DNA from: JADLGJ01 sp031423615
GTDB lineage: Bacteria > Omnitrophota > Gorgyraeia > Zapsychrales > JANLHA01
DNA length: 27,073 nt
NCBI GenBank assembly: GCA_031423615.1
Contig: JANPFV010000110.1
Coordinates: 1-27,073, forward strand
Reading direction: 5' to 3'
Positions 1 to 8,795 of the stretch are shown one piece after another. The notes beneath the pieces were generated by a model, which worked only from the letters and a program-made list of their open reading frames with translations, was not told the origin of the DNA and made no database searches. The position numbers and the translations under genes are program-made. How positions within the stretch are numbered: position 1 is the stretch's first letter; each line of letters opens with the position of its first letter.

Positions 1-1
1 G

Positions 2-139
2 CCCGACCTGATTGAAACAATCACGAAATATCTCGAGAATCATAACCAAAATCCCAAGGTTTTTATCTGGAGCGCATCGGTCGAACGAATTATGTCAAAA
101 ATTGCCAAATGTAAAGAAGCGTTAGACTCACTACACTAG
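2..139 (+). CDS. IS630-family transposase, C-terminal end only
   Basis: The frame is open from the window edge to a TAG at 137-139 and gives 45 residues. The tail (FIWSASVERIMSK.AKCKEAL) matches the usual C-terminus of IS630-type DDE transposases. The stop codon sits inside the tetranucleotide CTAG, and IS630 is known to insert at the TA of CTAG. The host target therefore appears to supply the stop codon, and the element ends at about base 138. The flanking host sequence is a K+ channel gene on the other strand. The rest of the element lies outside the window. Confidence 0.75.
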   Translation, partial: PDLIETITKYLENHNQNPKVFIWSASVERIMSKIAKCKEALDSLH

Positions 140-757
140 CAATTTTCCCATTGGCGTATGCGGTGCTAAATCACCGTATCCGACGGTCGTCATGGTGACA
201 ATGGCCTAATAGATTCCCTGCGGAATGCTCCGAAATCCGGTTTCTTCTCCTTCGATCATATACATCAGCGTTCCCATCACCAGCGCAATGGTCAAAACCG
301 CACACATAAAAACCGTGATCTTCTGACGGCTAGCTTTCATGGCGACCATCAGGGTTGAGGCTTCACTGACAAAACGGGTCAGTTTAAAAACACGGAATAT
401 TCGCAAAAAACGAAACGCACGCAAAATCATCAAAGACTGCGAGCCAACCACAAAAAAACTTAAATACGTTGGGATAACCGCGACCAGATCAATAAGACCA
501 TAAAATCCCGTCGCATATTTAATGGGAAAACGGGCGGTGGTCAAACGCAACAGATATTCGACGGTAAACCAGATGGTTATCCCCCACTCCACCCGACGCA
601 AGAGGGGTCCGTGAAGGGCTGCCACGGATGGAATACTTTCTAAAACAACCACAATCACGCTTAACGCAATCGAAATAAAAACGATCACATCAAACGCACG
701 GCCAAAGTGGGACTTGGATTCATCCACGATATCACGCAAATAATTTCGCAGGTTCAT
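140..757 (-). pseudogene. Voltage-gated K+ channel (Kch/Kv type), nonsense codon and IS630 truncation
   Basis: This is an inner-membrane ion-transport channel subunit of about 200 readable codons. Hydrophobic segments S1-S4 are visible, including an S4-like segment with regularly spaced Arg (LRAFRFLRIFRVFKLTRF). An amber codon at 206-208 follows 'IPQGIY', where the family has a Trp (TGG to TAG is one change). The same frame then continues through the selectivity filter TVGYGD to 'GKLL', where the IS630 end interrupts it at a CTAG. The last helix is missing. The start at 757 follows an AGAGAG-like RBS and overlaps the end of the upstream DUF6438 gene. A functional channel is very unlikely. The family is clear from S4 and the filter. 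Confidence 0.85.
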
Positions 758-1275
758 AGCTCTCTTTTTTTAAAGAGTTGCAGAAAATCCCAGTATACTG
801 CGTTGGTCCCGATGACTGTTCTTGCACCCATCGGGTTGACTGAATAAAACTATCCACCGCCATTTCCAATTTCTCCATTTTAAGGAATAGGGGGGTCGTC
901 AGTGTTTTCACATCCATGATAATGGTAAACTTTCTTGGTTTGGCCATTCTTTGTTAAAGAAATGGATGTATATCTCTGATCCGTCATGTAAATTTCACAT
1001 TGACCGTCAGTCGTTATCGAGAAAAAATCCTCGTCCCTAAATTTCTTAAAAAGCTCGGCGACCTTGTCTGCTGAAACCCATTCAATATGGTCGGCAAGTT
1101 CCCCAAATTCTATTTTCCCATTTTCATATATCGATACAAAGTGGGCTGGATAGTTCAAACGTTGATATTCTTCAAAAACGATTTTTGTGACAGCGGCGGA
1201 ATTTTGTTCGCCAGCAAAGACAAGAACACTTGTCGAGAAAAAGAGACCGATAAAAAAAATCGCCCATCGTTTCAT
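732..1275 (-). pseudogene. DUF6438-type exported protein, frameshifted in a G6 run
   Basis: The start at 1275 is chosen because a GGAGAA RBS precedes it and a signal peptide follows directly (MKRWAIFFIGLFFSTSVLVFA). The product then resembles DUF6438: 'ENGKIEFGE', a 'DFFSI' segment, and 'KVYHYHGC' near the end. That frame stops at 880-882. A second frame (to a stop at 732) supplies what looks like the normal C-terminal helix, with 'KLEMAVDSFIQSTRWVQ'. Removing one base from the C6/G6 run at 890-895 fuses the two. The function of DUF6438 is not known. The gene is probably periplasmic and is the first of a small unit with the channel gene. A sequencing or assembly error is a real alternative to a true mutation. 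Confidence 0.65.
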
Positions 1276-1352
1276 ATCTTCTCCTTTCTTCTGGTATTCT
1301 ACCAGTTTCAAGTACTGCATGCGCGCCTTGAACCTGAACAGTTCTGAATATC

Positions 1353-1835
1353 TTACGGTGTTTCTTTTAAATATTGGTCTTTATAGTATTGCTCTAATTC
1401 TTGCGGGCGATGATCAAACGGCAAGAATTTTTCGCGCCAGGTTTTGACTTTCCCGCAATGCGGTTTGTCTTTGTTTTGAATCGGGCAATAACGTCGTTCG
1501 ACTTCATTGATTACGGCCAATGTCCATTGCAAAGTCCCATTAGCCCACTCACAATATTCACACCAGAGTTTATCTAAAAAACCAATATGCGCGACTTTGT
1601 GTCGGTCGTAGTGGTAATAATCTTTGGGGTTCATCGGCTTTTGATTTCTGAGCCAGAAATAAAGCAAATTAAAAAGATGCATATAAAAATAAAGCGGCAG
1701 GAGAAATATACTAAAGGAAATAATAAGCGGATAACCCAAGAGCGGGGTTAATTTTCCCAGCCGGTGCTCATGGCCGGGGCATTGACCCAAATCCTTTAAA
1801 CATTTCTGGATACTGACTTTTTGTGGTTGATCCAT
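1353..1835 (-). CDS. Conserved hypothetical membrane-associated protein with conserved Cys/His
   Basis: This 160-aa protein has a hydrophobic stretch at about residues 36-62 (IISFSIFLLPLYFYMHLFNL) followed by a block with DKLWCEYCEWANG and a later RRYCPIQ. I recall a conserved hypothetical family with a 'DKLNCxYCxYANG...CPIK' pattern and believe this is a member, but no function is known to me. The paired Cys residues could bind metal or form disulfides. It lies downstream of the metal-transport genes in the same direction, 177 nt after the NicO gene. An AAGGA lies about 13 nt before the chosen ATG. Confidence 0.6.
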   Translation of the reverse strand: MDQPQKVSIQKCLKDLGQCPGHEHRLGKLTPLLGYPLIISFSIFLLPLYFYMHLFNLLYFWLRNQKPMNPKDYYHYDRHKVAHIGFLDKLWCEYCEWANGTLQWTLAVINEVERRYCPIQNKDKPHCGKVKTWREKFLPFDHRPQELEQYYKDQYLKETP

Positions 1836-2012
1836 GGGGTGGCGGGTCCTTTCAATTTTTCATAATCACTAAGCACGAATAGCAAAAAATAGAACATTTC
1901 GGACTACTCTGGGCCTAACTTATTCTTATCTTTTCTGACGGCACATTAAGAAATGTTCCCTTCTCCCTTAAAATTGGGCTCCGTCCCTATTTACTAATCG
2001 GATTTGTGCCAA

Positions 2013-3110
2013 TCAGTTTAGATGTCTTAATCCCTGCACCATCACGAATAAACCGACCAAAATCAATACTGTCGAACTTGCATACGGAACCTTACGCGCA
2101 AATTCCCCAAATCCTTTGAATCTTTTGCTCGCGTGCTTTACGGAAAGGGCCGCAAGTGTTCCGACTGTCACCAAGGTAATGGCTAATCCTAAACTAAAAC
2201 CGAGGACTAACGCAAAACCTAGCGAAACTTTTTTTAATTGCAAACAAACCAACAACACCGCAAATGCCGAAGGGCAAGGCAATAAACCACCGGTCAATCC
2301 AAAAAGAATGATCTGTGGCGTTGTAACTTGCTGATTCGATAATTGTTTTTGCATCTCAGCGGCATGAGCGCGCTCATGAGCATCAGCAAACTCTCTATTG
2401 CCGATAGATTCTAATACTTCATGGTGGTGTTCAGTAAAATTAACTTTTTGCCTATGCTCATGATCGCCATGCTTTAACTCTATACTAGCCTGAAATTCAT
2501 GCGGCTCAGGTAAGGGCTCAGTCGCTTCGAGATAATCTTGTTGATGAACAAAATTAAATCGTTGACGCGATTTATCTGGACGTATGGTTTCCAGAGTAAC
2601 AGTTTTGTGTAAAGGAACATCGATCGAAGATCGTTGCGAATCATAAAAATATAATCGGAATTTGGGCGGGACATCGGTTTCATTGATACTGATCTCTACC
2701 CATCCATGGCCAGTATCAACCATCATCCCGCCATGAAAACCGTCTCCGTGTTCATCACTATGCATTTCTTTTTGTGCTTGAACAGTTCGATAAAGCATCC
2801 AGCAGGCTAAACCAATGACCACAATACCCGTCGCTACTTGAAAATACGGTTCCAGCTCATCGACGTTTAACCGGGAAGCATAATGCAAACCTATAAAAGC
2901 CAGAATCCAAATAATTATGGTATGGGAAATCGTTGCCGATATTCCCAGAAGAAAAGCCTGCCAAACTGTCCCGCGTATGGCGACAATAAAAGCCGTCATC
3001 ATGGTTTTACTATGACCGGGTTCTAATCCGTGAAGCGCGCCAAGAAAAACCGCCATCGGAAAAAATAACCAGCCATGGCCTTGGGCTAAATATTCAGTAA
3101 AAGATGGCAT
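2013..3110 (-). CDS. NicO/RcnA-type Ni2+/Co2+ (metal) efflux transporter
   Basis: This 365-aa inner-membrane protein has the NicO-family metal motif HGLEPGHSK at residues 27-35 in the first membrane segment. A second conserved membrane block carries 'GGLLPCPSAFAVLL'. Between the two membrane halves is a soluble insertion of about 130 residues with many His and acidic residues (HSDEHGDGFH, HGDHEH, EHHHE), as is typical of RcnA-like proteins and probably metal-binding. Family members export nickel or cobalt; the actual metal here is not shown. It is 57 nt downstream of copA, with an AAGGA RBS before the ATG, so co-transcription is likely. Confidence 0.85.
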   Translation of the reverse strand: MPSFTEYLAQGHGWLFFPMAVFLGALHGLEPGHSKTMMTAFIVAIRGTVWQAFLLGISATISHTIIIWILAFIGLHYASRLNVDELEPYFQVATGIVVIGLACWMLYRTVQAQKEMHSDEHGDGFHGGMMVDTGHGWVEISINETDVPPKFRLYFYDSQRSSIDVPLHKTVTLETIRPDKSRQRFNFVHQQDYLEATEPLPEPHEFQASIELKHGDHEHRQKVNFTEHHHEVLESIGNREFADAHERAHAAEMQKQLSNQQVTTPQIILFGLTGGLLPCPSAFAVLLVCLQLKKVSLGFALVLGFSLGLAITLVTVGTLAALSVKHASKRFKGFGEFARKVPYASSTVLILVGLFVMVQGLRHLN

Positions 3111-3167
3111 TCCATTCCTTTAGAATTTAAAGAATACACCTCATCGTATCATGAGCGAGCCGTCATT

Positions 3168-5444
3168 TTATATTTTCAAATTTCTTAACCTTAAAGAATT
3201 TCCAATCACAGAGACCGAACTAAAGGCCATCGCGGCCCCGGCCATGACCGGGCTCAAAAGGATCCCGAAAAAAGGATACAAAATCCCTGCGGCAATCGGC
3301 ACCCCCAGAACATTATAAATAAAAGCAAAGAAAAGATTCTGACGAATATTCCACATGACAGAATGGCTTAAGGTCAATGCTTTGACAATTCCGTTAAGAT
3401 CACCTTTGACTAAAGTCATACCGGCACTTTCGATGGCAACATCCGTCCCAGTTCCCATGGCGACTCCGACGTGAGCTTCGGCCAGAGCCGGAGCGTCATT
3501 GATCCCATCTCCCGCCATTAAAACCAAGGCGCCTTGTTGTTTCAATTCTTTAACAATTTTCTGTTTATCCTGCGGCTCCAATTCCGCTCGGACATCATCA
3601 ATATTCAACTCTTTCGCGATGGCCTGTGCTGTTTTTATATTGTCTCCGGTCAGCATGATGACCTTACAGCCTTTTTTATGCAAAGCCTCTATGGCTTGAC
3701 CTGTTGTTTTTTTGATAGGGTCTGAAATCCCTAGAATTCCGATGACACTCTTCTTTACAGCGACCCACACTACCGTCTGAGCTTTCTCCTGCAATTCAGC
3801 AGATTTATTTTTCAAATTCTCCGGCAACGGTCCACTTATTTCCTCAATGAATTTTCCTTTACCCAAACTGATCATCTTTCCGTTGAGCTTCCCCTTAAGG
3901 CCGCCTCCCGTTATGGATTCAAAATCCGTAACCTTGATCAACTGAACATTCTGCTCTTTAGCATGATCCATCACCGCCCGCGCCAAAGGATGCTCACTGG
4001 ATTGCTCCAATGATCCAGCCGTCATCAATAACTCTTTTTCTTGGATCCCTTGAGCAGGAAAAACCGCGGTAACCCGCGGCTTTCCTTCAGTGAGCGTGCC
4101 TGTCTTATCAGTCAACACATGGGTAATTTTCTCCGCCTTTTCGATAGCTTCGGCATTTTTAATCAATATTCCGGATTGAGCCCCCCGCCCAACACCAACC
4201 ATAATAGACATTGGCGTGGCCAGGCCTAATGCGCAGGGGCAAGCAATAATCAAAACGGCAATGGCATTGACAAACGCATAAGCCAGTTTTGGATCCGGCC
4301 CCCAACTGGCCCAAATAATAAAAGTGAGGACGGAAATAAAAATGACCGCCGGAACAAAATATCCGGCGACCGTATCCGCTAATCCTTGAATCGGCGCCCG
4401 GCTGCGCTGGGCCTCAGAGACCATATGGACGATTTGCGACAGCAAGGTTTCCGAGCCGACCTTCTCGGTTCTCATCACGAAAGTTCCTGTTTGATTAACC
4501 GTGGCTCCGATAATTTTGTCGCCTTCTTTTTTTTCTACCGCAACAGGTTCTCCCGAAATCATGGATTCATCAACCGTGCTTTTTCCTTCTGTAATAATTC
4601 CGTCCAGAGGGACTTTCTCTCCCGGACGCACGCGCAGTAAATCTCCTTTTTGAATTTGCTCAACCGCAACATCCTCTTCCTTACCGTCCTTAACGAGATG
4701 GGCCCTCTTCGCCGCCAGTCCCAACAAAGCTTTAATGGCTTGTCCAGTTTGCGCCCGCGCTTTGGCTTCCAGATATTGTCCCAGGATAACTAAGATAGTG
4801 ATACCGACCGCCGCTTCAAAATACAAGCTTGGCCTTCCATCCATTGTTAATGATGAAGGAAACAACTGCGGGAATAAAACAGCGACTAAACTGTAAAAGT
4901 ACGCCGATCCAACGCCCATCGCAATCAAGGTGAACATATTGAGACTGCGATGGACGATGGACTTCCACGCTTTTGTAAAAAAGAATCCGCCCGCCCAAAA
5001 GATAACAAACGTTGATAAAATCAATTGTGACCAGACCGAAACACCATGAGTAATAAACTCAAACTTCATCGCCGGGATCATTTCTTCCAGCGCTAAAAAG
5101 ACAACGGGCAAACCCAGGATCAAACCTCCCCAAAATTTCCGGCTTAAGGCTTTGCTTTCTTTTCCTTCAGAATGATCCTCCATGGTTGCATTCTTGGGTT
5201 CTAAAGCCATCCCGCACTTGGGACAATCCCCGGGGTGATCCTGCTCGATTTCAGGATGCATAGGGCAGGTGTAGATTCCCTTTGCTTTGGCTGATGATTT
5301 CTCCGGTTGATCTTTTGATAAAGTCCCGGATGAAAATTTATCCTTGCACCGAGCCGAACAAAAATAATGCACCTGCCCATCCTTTTCAATTTTATAAGGT
5401 GTGTTTTCCTCTACATCCATGGCACAAACAGGATCTTTAGGCAT
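3168..5444 (-). CDS. copA: Copper-exporting P1B-type ATPase with YHS and HMBD domains
   Basis: This 758-aa inner-membrane pump uses ATP to export Cu+. The order is: an N-terminal YHS domain (C7, C29, C33), a heavy-metal-binding domain (YTCPMHPEIEQDHPGDCPKC), the membrane region, the actuator loop, the CPC metal site (ACPCALGLATP), the phosphorylation site (DKTGTLTEGKP), the HP motif (EHPLARAV), and the hinge (GDGINDAPAL). The last membrane helices carry YN and a 'MAFSSVSVIGNS' segment, as expected for Cu+ transport. There is no classical HMA/CxxC domain at the N-terminus; YHS plus HMBD replaces it. The RBS AAAGGAG precedes the start. The gene follows the Met-rich gene by 17 nt and probably shares its promoter. 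Confidence 0.95.
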   Translation of the reverse strand: MPKDPVCAMDVEENTPYKIEKDGQVHYFCSARCKDKFSSGTLSKDQPEKSSAKAKGIYTCPMHPEIEQDHPGDCPKCGMALEPKNATMEDHSEGKESKALSRKFWGGLILGLPVVFLALEEMIPAMKFEFITHGVSVWSQLILSTFVIFWAGGFFFTKAWKSIVHRSLNMFTLIAMGVGSAYFYSLVAVLFPQLFPSSLTMDGRPSLYFEAAVGITILVILGQYLEAKARAQTGQAIKALLGLAAKRAHLVKDGKEEDVAVEQIQKGDLLRVRPGEKVPLDGIITEGKSTVDESMISGEPVAVEKKEGDKIIGATVNQTGTFVMRTEKVGSETLLSQIVHMVSEAQRSRAPIQGLADTVAGYFVPAVIFISVLTFIIWASWGPDPKLAYAFVNAIAVLIIACPCALGLATPMSIMVGVGRGAQSGILIKNAEAIEKAEKITHVLTDKTGTLTEGKPRVTAVFPAQGIQEKELLMTAGSLEQSSEHPLARAVMDHAKEQNVQLIKVTDFESITGGGLKGKLNGKMISLGKGKFIEEISGPLPENLKNKSAELQEKAQTVVWVAVKKSVIGILGISDPIKKTTGQAIEALHKKGCKVIMLTGDNIKTAQAIAKELNIDDVRAELEPQDKQKIVKELKQQGALVLMAGDGINDAPALAEAHVGVAMGTGTDVAIESAGMTLVKGDLNGIVKALTLSHSVMWNIRQNLFFAFIYNVLGVPIAAGILYPFFGILLSPVMAGAAMAFSSVSVIGNSLRLRNLKI

Positions 5445-5461
5445 CCGTCATACTCCTTTAA

Positions 5462-5908
5462 TTAATGATGGCTGGCATGATCAACTTCTTTTACCGGTGA
5501 TTTAGAATCCGCCTTTACGGCATCGTCATCGTCATCGCCATCATCATCCATCATCCCTTTGTCCATCATACTCTTCATCATAGGACACATGCCTTTCATG
5601 TTTTCCATCATCTTTTGCATGCCTGCCATGTCCATTTTTAATTCAGCTTCCTTGACGACATTTAAGTCTTTGTCATATTTTGTCACTTTATTTCCAGCAA
5701 CAATAATAATTCCCCCGTCTTCGGTTGCCACAACTTGTTTTTGCATCATTGATTGCATCATGGGACACATCTCCATCATTTTACCGTCCATCATTCTTTT
5801 ACCCTTCATCCCATCGCCCATCATGCCGCCCTTCATTCCCTCGGCATAAACCAAACTGGCTCCCGTCAACAGAACCACTAACATTATGACCCCAGCGTTC
5901 TTTTTCAT
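5462..5908 (-). CDS. Exported Met-rich, probably copper-binding protein
   Basis: This 148-aa protein begins with a signal peptide (MKKNAGVIMLVVLLTGASLVYA). It contains many MM, MK and MxxM clusters, including two 'MCPMM' motifs, a short central stretch that could be a beta structure (GGIIIVAGNKVTKYDKDLN), an acidic run (DDDGDDDDD) and a His-containing end (DHASHH). Met-rich exported proteins next to CopA and multicopper oxidases bind Cu+ in the periplasm, so a copper-buffer or chaperone role is inferred. It has its own promoter region with a dyad (5942-5971) and an AAGGAGAAG RBS, and probably heads the copA transcript. Confidence 0.75.
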   Translation of the reverse strand: MKKNAGVIMLVVLLTGASLVYAEGMKGGMMGDGMKGKRMMDGKMMEMCPMMQSMMQKQVVATEDGGIIIVAGNKVTKYDKDLNVVKEAELKMDMAGMQKMMENMKGMCPMMKSMMDKGMMDDDGDDDDDAVKADSKSPVKEVDHASHH

Positions 5909-5941
5909 TTCTTCTTCTCCTTTTTTATAAAACAGTTTAAC

Positions 5942-5971
5942 TCTATACCCTCCCGTATACTAGAGGGTCAA
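5942..5971 (-). promoter_or_regulatory. MerR-like metal-responsive promoter with dyad
   Basis: On the minus strand a -35 TTGACC (5966-5971) and a -10 TATAGA (5942-5947) flank a dyad, ACCCTCT-N8-GGAGGGT (5947-5968). A half-site overlaps the -35 element, and the long -35/-10 spacer (18 nt, or 20 nt if TAGAGT is the -10) is typical of promoters activated by CueR/ZntR-type MerR regulators. CsoR operators are also C/G-tract dyads and remain possible. It lies between the multicopper oxidase stop and the Met-rich gene, so it would drive the Met-rich gene, copA and the NicO gene. No regulator gene is in the window. Confidence 0.55.
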
Positions 5972-5976
5972 GGATT

Positions 5977-7218
5977 TTATTTCTCATCCTCAATCCTCTC
6001 GGCAACCGAACCCTTTGGATGTGGATAATCTCCCGGGTGATCGTAATCTTTAAGATTGTCCCGAACCATCAACACGGTAAACATCCCTCCCATACCGACG
6101 GGTCCAAATTGTCCTTGACCGCCCATCATGGAAAGCGTATTCTCCGGTCCTTTCATTTTCATATAATTCATATCATCCATACCATTTTCGCCCATCGCCA
6201 TATAACCGGGGACTAAATCACGGACTTTGTCTTTGACATCGTCCTGATTAACGCCCAAAACATTGGCGGCTTCATGGCCCATCGCATTCATCGGATGGTG
6301 ACGGCGGTGACAATGCAATGCCCAGTCACCGGGAGCGTCGGCAACAAATTCAATATCACGCGTCTGCCCAGGAGCCACCAAGACGGTTGTTTCCGGCCAT
6401 TGAGCGGAAACGGGGATCTCTCCTCCGTCGGTCGCAACAACTTTAAAACTGTATCCGTGCAAATGAATCGGATGAGATTCCTGAGCCACATTACCGATCC
6501 TTATCCGTACGCGCTCTCCGGTTTTAACGACCAAGGGAGCGGTTCCGGGGAAAGCCCGGCTGTTAAAGGTAAAAATATTAAAATCTGTCATGATGTTTGG
6601 ATTCGGGGTTTTTGTTCCCGGCTCGACAAACCATTCATTTAAAAAGAGCGCAAAATCCCGGTCAATTTTAGGGCCGGCAGGATTCTTTGGATGTGAAATC
6701 AAGAAGCCCATTGTTCCCAAACCCATCTGTACCATTTCATCGCCGTGAGAATGATACATAAATGTTCCATGCTGTTTCATACGAAATTCATACTTAAACG
6801 TCTGACCCGGTTCAATAGATTTTTGCGTTAAACCTGAAACGCCGTCCATACCATTTGGCAGAAAAACTCCATGCCAATGAACAGCTGTCCCTTCCGGCAA
6901 TTCATTCTTTACATAAATACGTAATAGATCTCCCTCGACAACTTCAATCGTGGGTCCCGGGGTCTGTCCGTTGTAACACCAGGCATTAATGATCATCCCC
7001 GGAGCAACGTCATGCTGACACGTTCCCACTGTGATATGAAAAACTTTGGCTCCGTCTTTGTCAAGTTTCCACGGCATGGTCGAGCCATTGGGAGTAATAA
7101 CCGGCGTATACGATAGATTCTGTAGGACATCATTCTTCTGCTCTGCGCTGACAGCTGGACTATTCATAAAACCAAACAGAGTCACTGTCATGATAAAAAA
7201 TACTTTCATATTAAGCAT
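5977..7218 (-). CDS. Multicopper oxidase (CopA/CueO-like, periplasmic)
   Basis: This is a 413-aa laccase-like oxidase, probably oxidising Cu+ or phenolics in the periplasm. Copper-ligand motifs are present: HWHG at about residue 114, MYHSHGDE at about 156, HPIHLHG at about 249 and HCHRRHHPMNAM at about 302. The last fits HCH-x3-H-x4-M with Met as the type-1 axial ligand. A Met-rich tail (MDDMNYMKMKG, LSMMGG) may help copper capture. The start at 7218 is preferred because GGAGG lies 5 nt upstream, and a signal peptide follows. The upstream TolC-like gene stops 1 nt before, so the two are translationally coupled. Confidence 0.92.
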   Translation of the reverse strand: MLNMKVFFIMTVTLFGFMNSPAVSAEQKNDVLQNLSYTPVITPNGSTMPWKLDKDGAKVFHITVGTCQHDVAPGMIINAWCYNGQTPGPTIEVVEGDLLRIYVKNELPEGTAVHWHGVFLPNGMDGVSGLTQKSIEPGQTFKYEFRMKQHGTFMYHSHGDEMVQMGLGTMGFLISHPKNPAGPKIDRDFALFLNEWFVEPGTKTPNPNIMTDFNIFTFNSRAFPGTAPLVVKTGERVRIRIGNVAQESHPIHLHGYSFKVVATDGGEIPVSAQWPETTVLVAPGQTRDIEFVADAPGDWALHCHRRHHPMNAMGHEAANVLGVNQDDVKDKVRDLVPGYMAMGENGMDDMNYMKMKGPENTLSMMGGQGQFGPVGMGGMFTVLMVRDNLKDYDHPGDYPHPKGSVAERIEDEK

Positions 7219-7219
7219 T

Positions 7220-8617
7220 TCAGCCTCCATGATGATGTTCTTGTTTCATTTCAGGTTGATCATCCTTCATAATTTTTGATGGCCCGGCTGGTTCAAAATC
7301 CAGCCTAGCACCAACAGCATTTTCAAGTTCAATACGGGAAGCCCAATATCCTTTCAAGGCATCGGCATATTCTTTTTGATTCTCCAATTCTGCTTGTTTA
7401 GCCGCGAGAAGATGGAAAACATCGGTGAGCATAAAATTATATTCATAAAGTGTCTCTTTTATCATCTGTTGGTAAACCGGCATGGACTCTTTGTAAGCCT
7501 CTACAACTTGACGGCTGGTCATCAAGCTTTGATAAGCCACCCGCACTTCAAGCCGAGCTTGCTGTTGCATCGCGTCTAATTGATGTTTGGCGGTCGCAAT
7601 TGAGGCCTTAATTCCCATACGTCCGGCTTGTCCACGATTAAACAATGGGACTTCCCCCTCGACAACTAATCCTTTTAATTTATGGCCGCTGGTTTCTGTC
7701 TCTTGGTTATATCCAACATTCACCTCCGGCAAGACACCCAAGCCTGCCAAATTTTGCGACTGCTCTAAAATCTTAATCTCCTGACGTTTCATCAATAAAT
7801 CCATGCGTTTATCAAGAGCTTTCTTCTCAAGTTCCGCCGCCACAATATTTTCTTCAGGCAAGTCAGGGATTGGCACTATTTCTTCCATAAAAAACTGGTC
7901 GGGCTTCAAGCCCAGCATGGTTCGCAAGCGTTCTGCGAGAGTTTGAACCGCTTGTTTAGTTTTTAAGCGTTCGACCTTTGCTTTCTGAAATATAGCTTGC
8001 GCCTCGCTCATTTTTAAGGCATTGATGTTCCCGGCTTCTTTCTGTCGACGGACAATTTCCAGCGACGCTTCTTGCGCTTTAAAATGATCATCTGCCAATA
8101 CTTGCTTGTGCATCGCCGTAAGCCATTCTAAATAAGACAGACGAACCTCTCTAATAAAGTCTGTCATTTGATGGGCCGCTTCATACTGCGACTCTTTGAA
8201 GCGCGTGCCTGCTATTTTATTTCTTAACGGCCACAGAAGAATATCGAAGACATCCTGCTTAATTTCAAATTCATTATTACGTTTTGTTCCCTTTTCATTA
8301 GAAGTCCGCATTTTATACATGAACGCGGGATTATGTAAAATATTTGATCCACGCATCTGAGCTTCTGAAATCCCAAGCGAAGCTAATTGCGCTTTGATCA
8401 CCGGACTGTTTAAAAATGCTATGGCAACCGCCGCATCTTCACTTAACGGCATAGATAACAAATGCTCAATGTCTTTCTCATAGTCTGCACTTTTAACCTC
8501 ATACCCTGTCCGTTCTTTGACTAAAACTTTAACTTCCTTTTGGCTTTTCTGATCCGCAGCCTGCGCATATCCACTGAGCAGAACGCCGAACAAGAGCATC
8601 AGCATTATTTCTTTCAT
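7220..8617 (-). CDS. TolC/CusC-like outer-membrane efflux protein
   Basis: This 465-aa protein has a signal peptide (MKEIMLMLLFGVLLSGYAQAA) and long alpha-helical, coiled-coil-rich repeats typical of the outer membrane efflux protein family. Examples are 'FLNSPVIKAQLASLGISEAQ' near residue 75 and a second repeat with 'VPLFNRGQAG' near residue 330. The C-terminus is His-rich (QEHHHGG), unusual for TolC and in keeping with metals. It sits between the DUF2231 stub and the multicopper oxidase. No CusA/CusB partners are in the window, so the inner-membrane pump it serves is unknown. The RBS AAGGA is inside the tail of the preceding small gene. Confidence 0.88.
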   Translation of the reverse strand: MKEIMLMLLFGVLLSGYAQAADQKSQKEVKVLVKERTGYEVKSADYEKDIEHLLSMPLSEDAAVAIAFLNSPVIKAQLASLGISEAQMRGSNILHNPAFMYKMRTSNEKGTKRNNEFEIKQDVFDILLWPLRNKIAGTRFKESQYEAAHQMTDFIREVRLSYLEWLTAMHKQVLADDHFKAQEASLEIVRRQKEAGNINALKMSEAQAIFQKAKVERLKTKQAVQTLAERLRTMLGLKPDQFFMEEIVPIPDLPEENIVAAELEKKALDKRMDLLMKRQEIKILEQSQNLAGLGVLPEVNVGYNQETETSGHKLKGLVVEGEVPLFNRGQAGRMGIKASIATAKHQLDAMQQQARLEVRVAYQSLMTSRQVVEAYKESMPVYQQMIKETLYEYNFMLTDVFHLLAAKQAELENQKEYADALKGYWASRIELENAVGARLDFEPAGPSKIMKDDQPEMKQEHHHGG

Positions 8618-8619
8618 AT

Positions 8620-8781
8620 TTATTCCTTAATTTTTATTAACCAGGCTCCATTACGAATAAAATTATTGCGCAAAAGACAGCCAAGTCCCTGCATTCCCAT
8701 AGCGCTAATGATCAGCGCTATGGGAAAATGCACGAGTTTAGGATGTATCGGATACAACATTTGTATCAATGTGTTCTCCAT
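8620..8781 (-). CDS. 53-aa DUF2231-like small membrane protein (short form)
   Basis: The ATG at 8781, with a GGGTGAT-like RBS, opens a complete 53-codon frame ending 2 nt before the TolC-like start. The N-terminal half reads YPIHPKLVHFPIALIISAMG, which matches the start of DUF2231 membrane proteins (motif HP.lVHFPIAL). DUF2231 proteins usually have four membrane segments and about 130 residues or more; this one ends after about one and a half. It is either a degenerate remnant kept for translational coupling or a genuine short form. The RBS of the next gene lies in its last codons. Confidence 0.6.
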   Translation of the reverse strand: MENTLIQMLYPIHPKLVHFPIALIISAMGMQGLGCLLRNNFIRNGAWLIKIKE

Positions 8782-8795
8782 ATATCACCCTTGTC

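Noticed and set aside
206..208. TAG as a recoded sense codon (Trp) in the channel gene
   Set aside because: The gene is also truncated by an insertion, and the IS630 transposase beside it ends normally at a TAG. A plain nonsense mutation is simpler.
1087..1447. Plus-strand open frames over the DUF6438 gene and beyond
   Set aside because: No RBS or family resemblance; they are shadows of minus-strand coding sequence.
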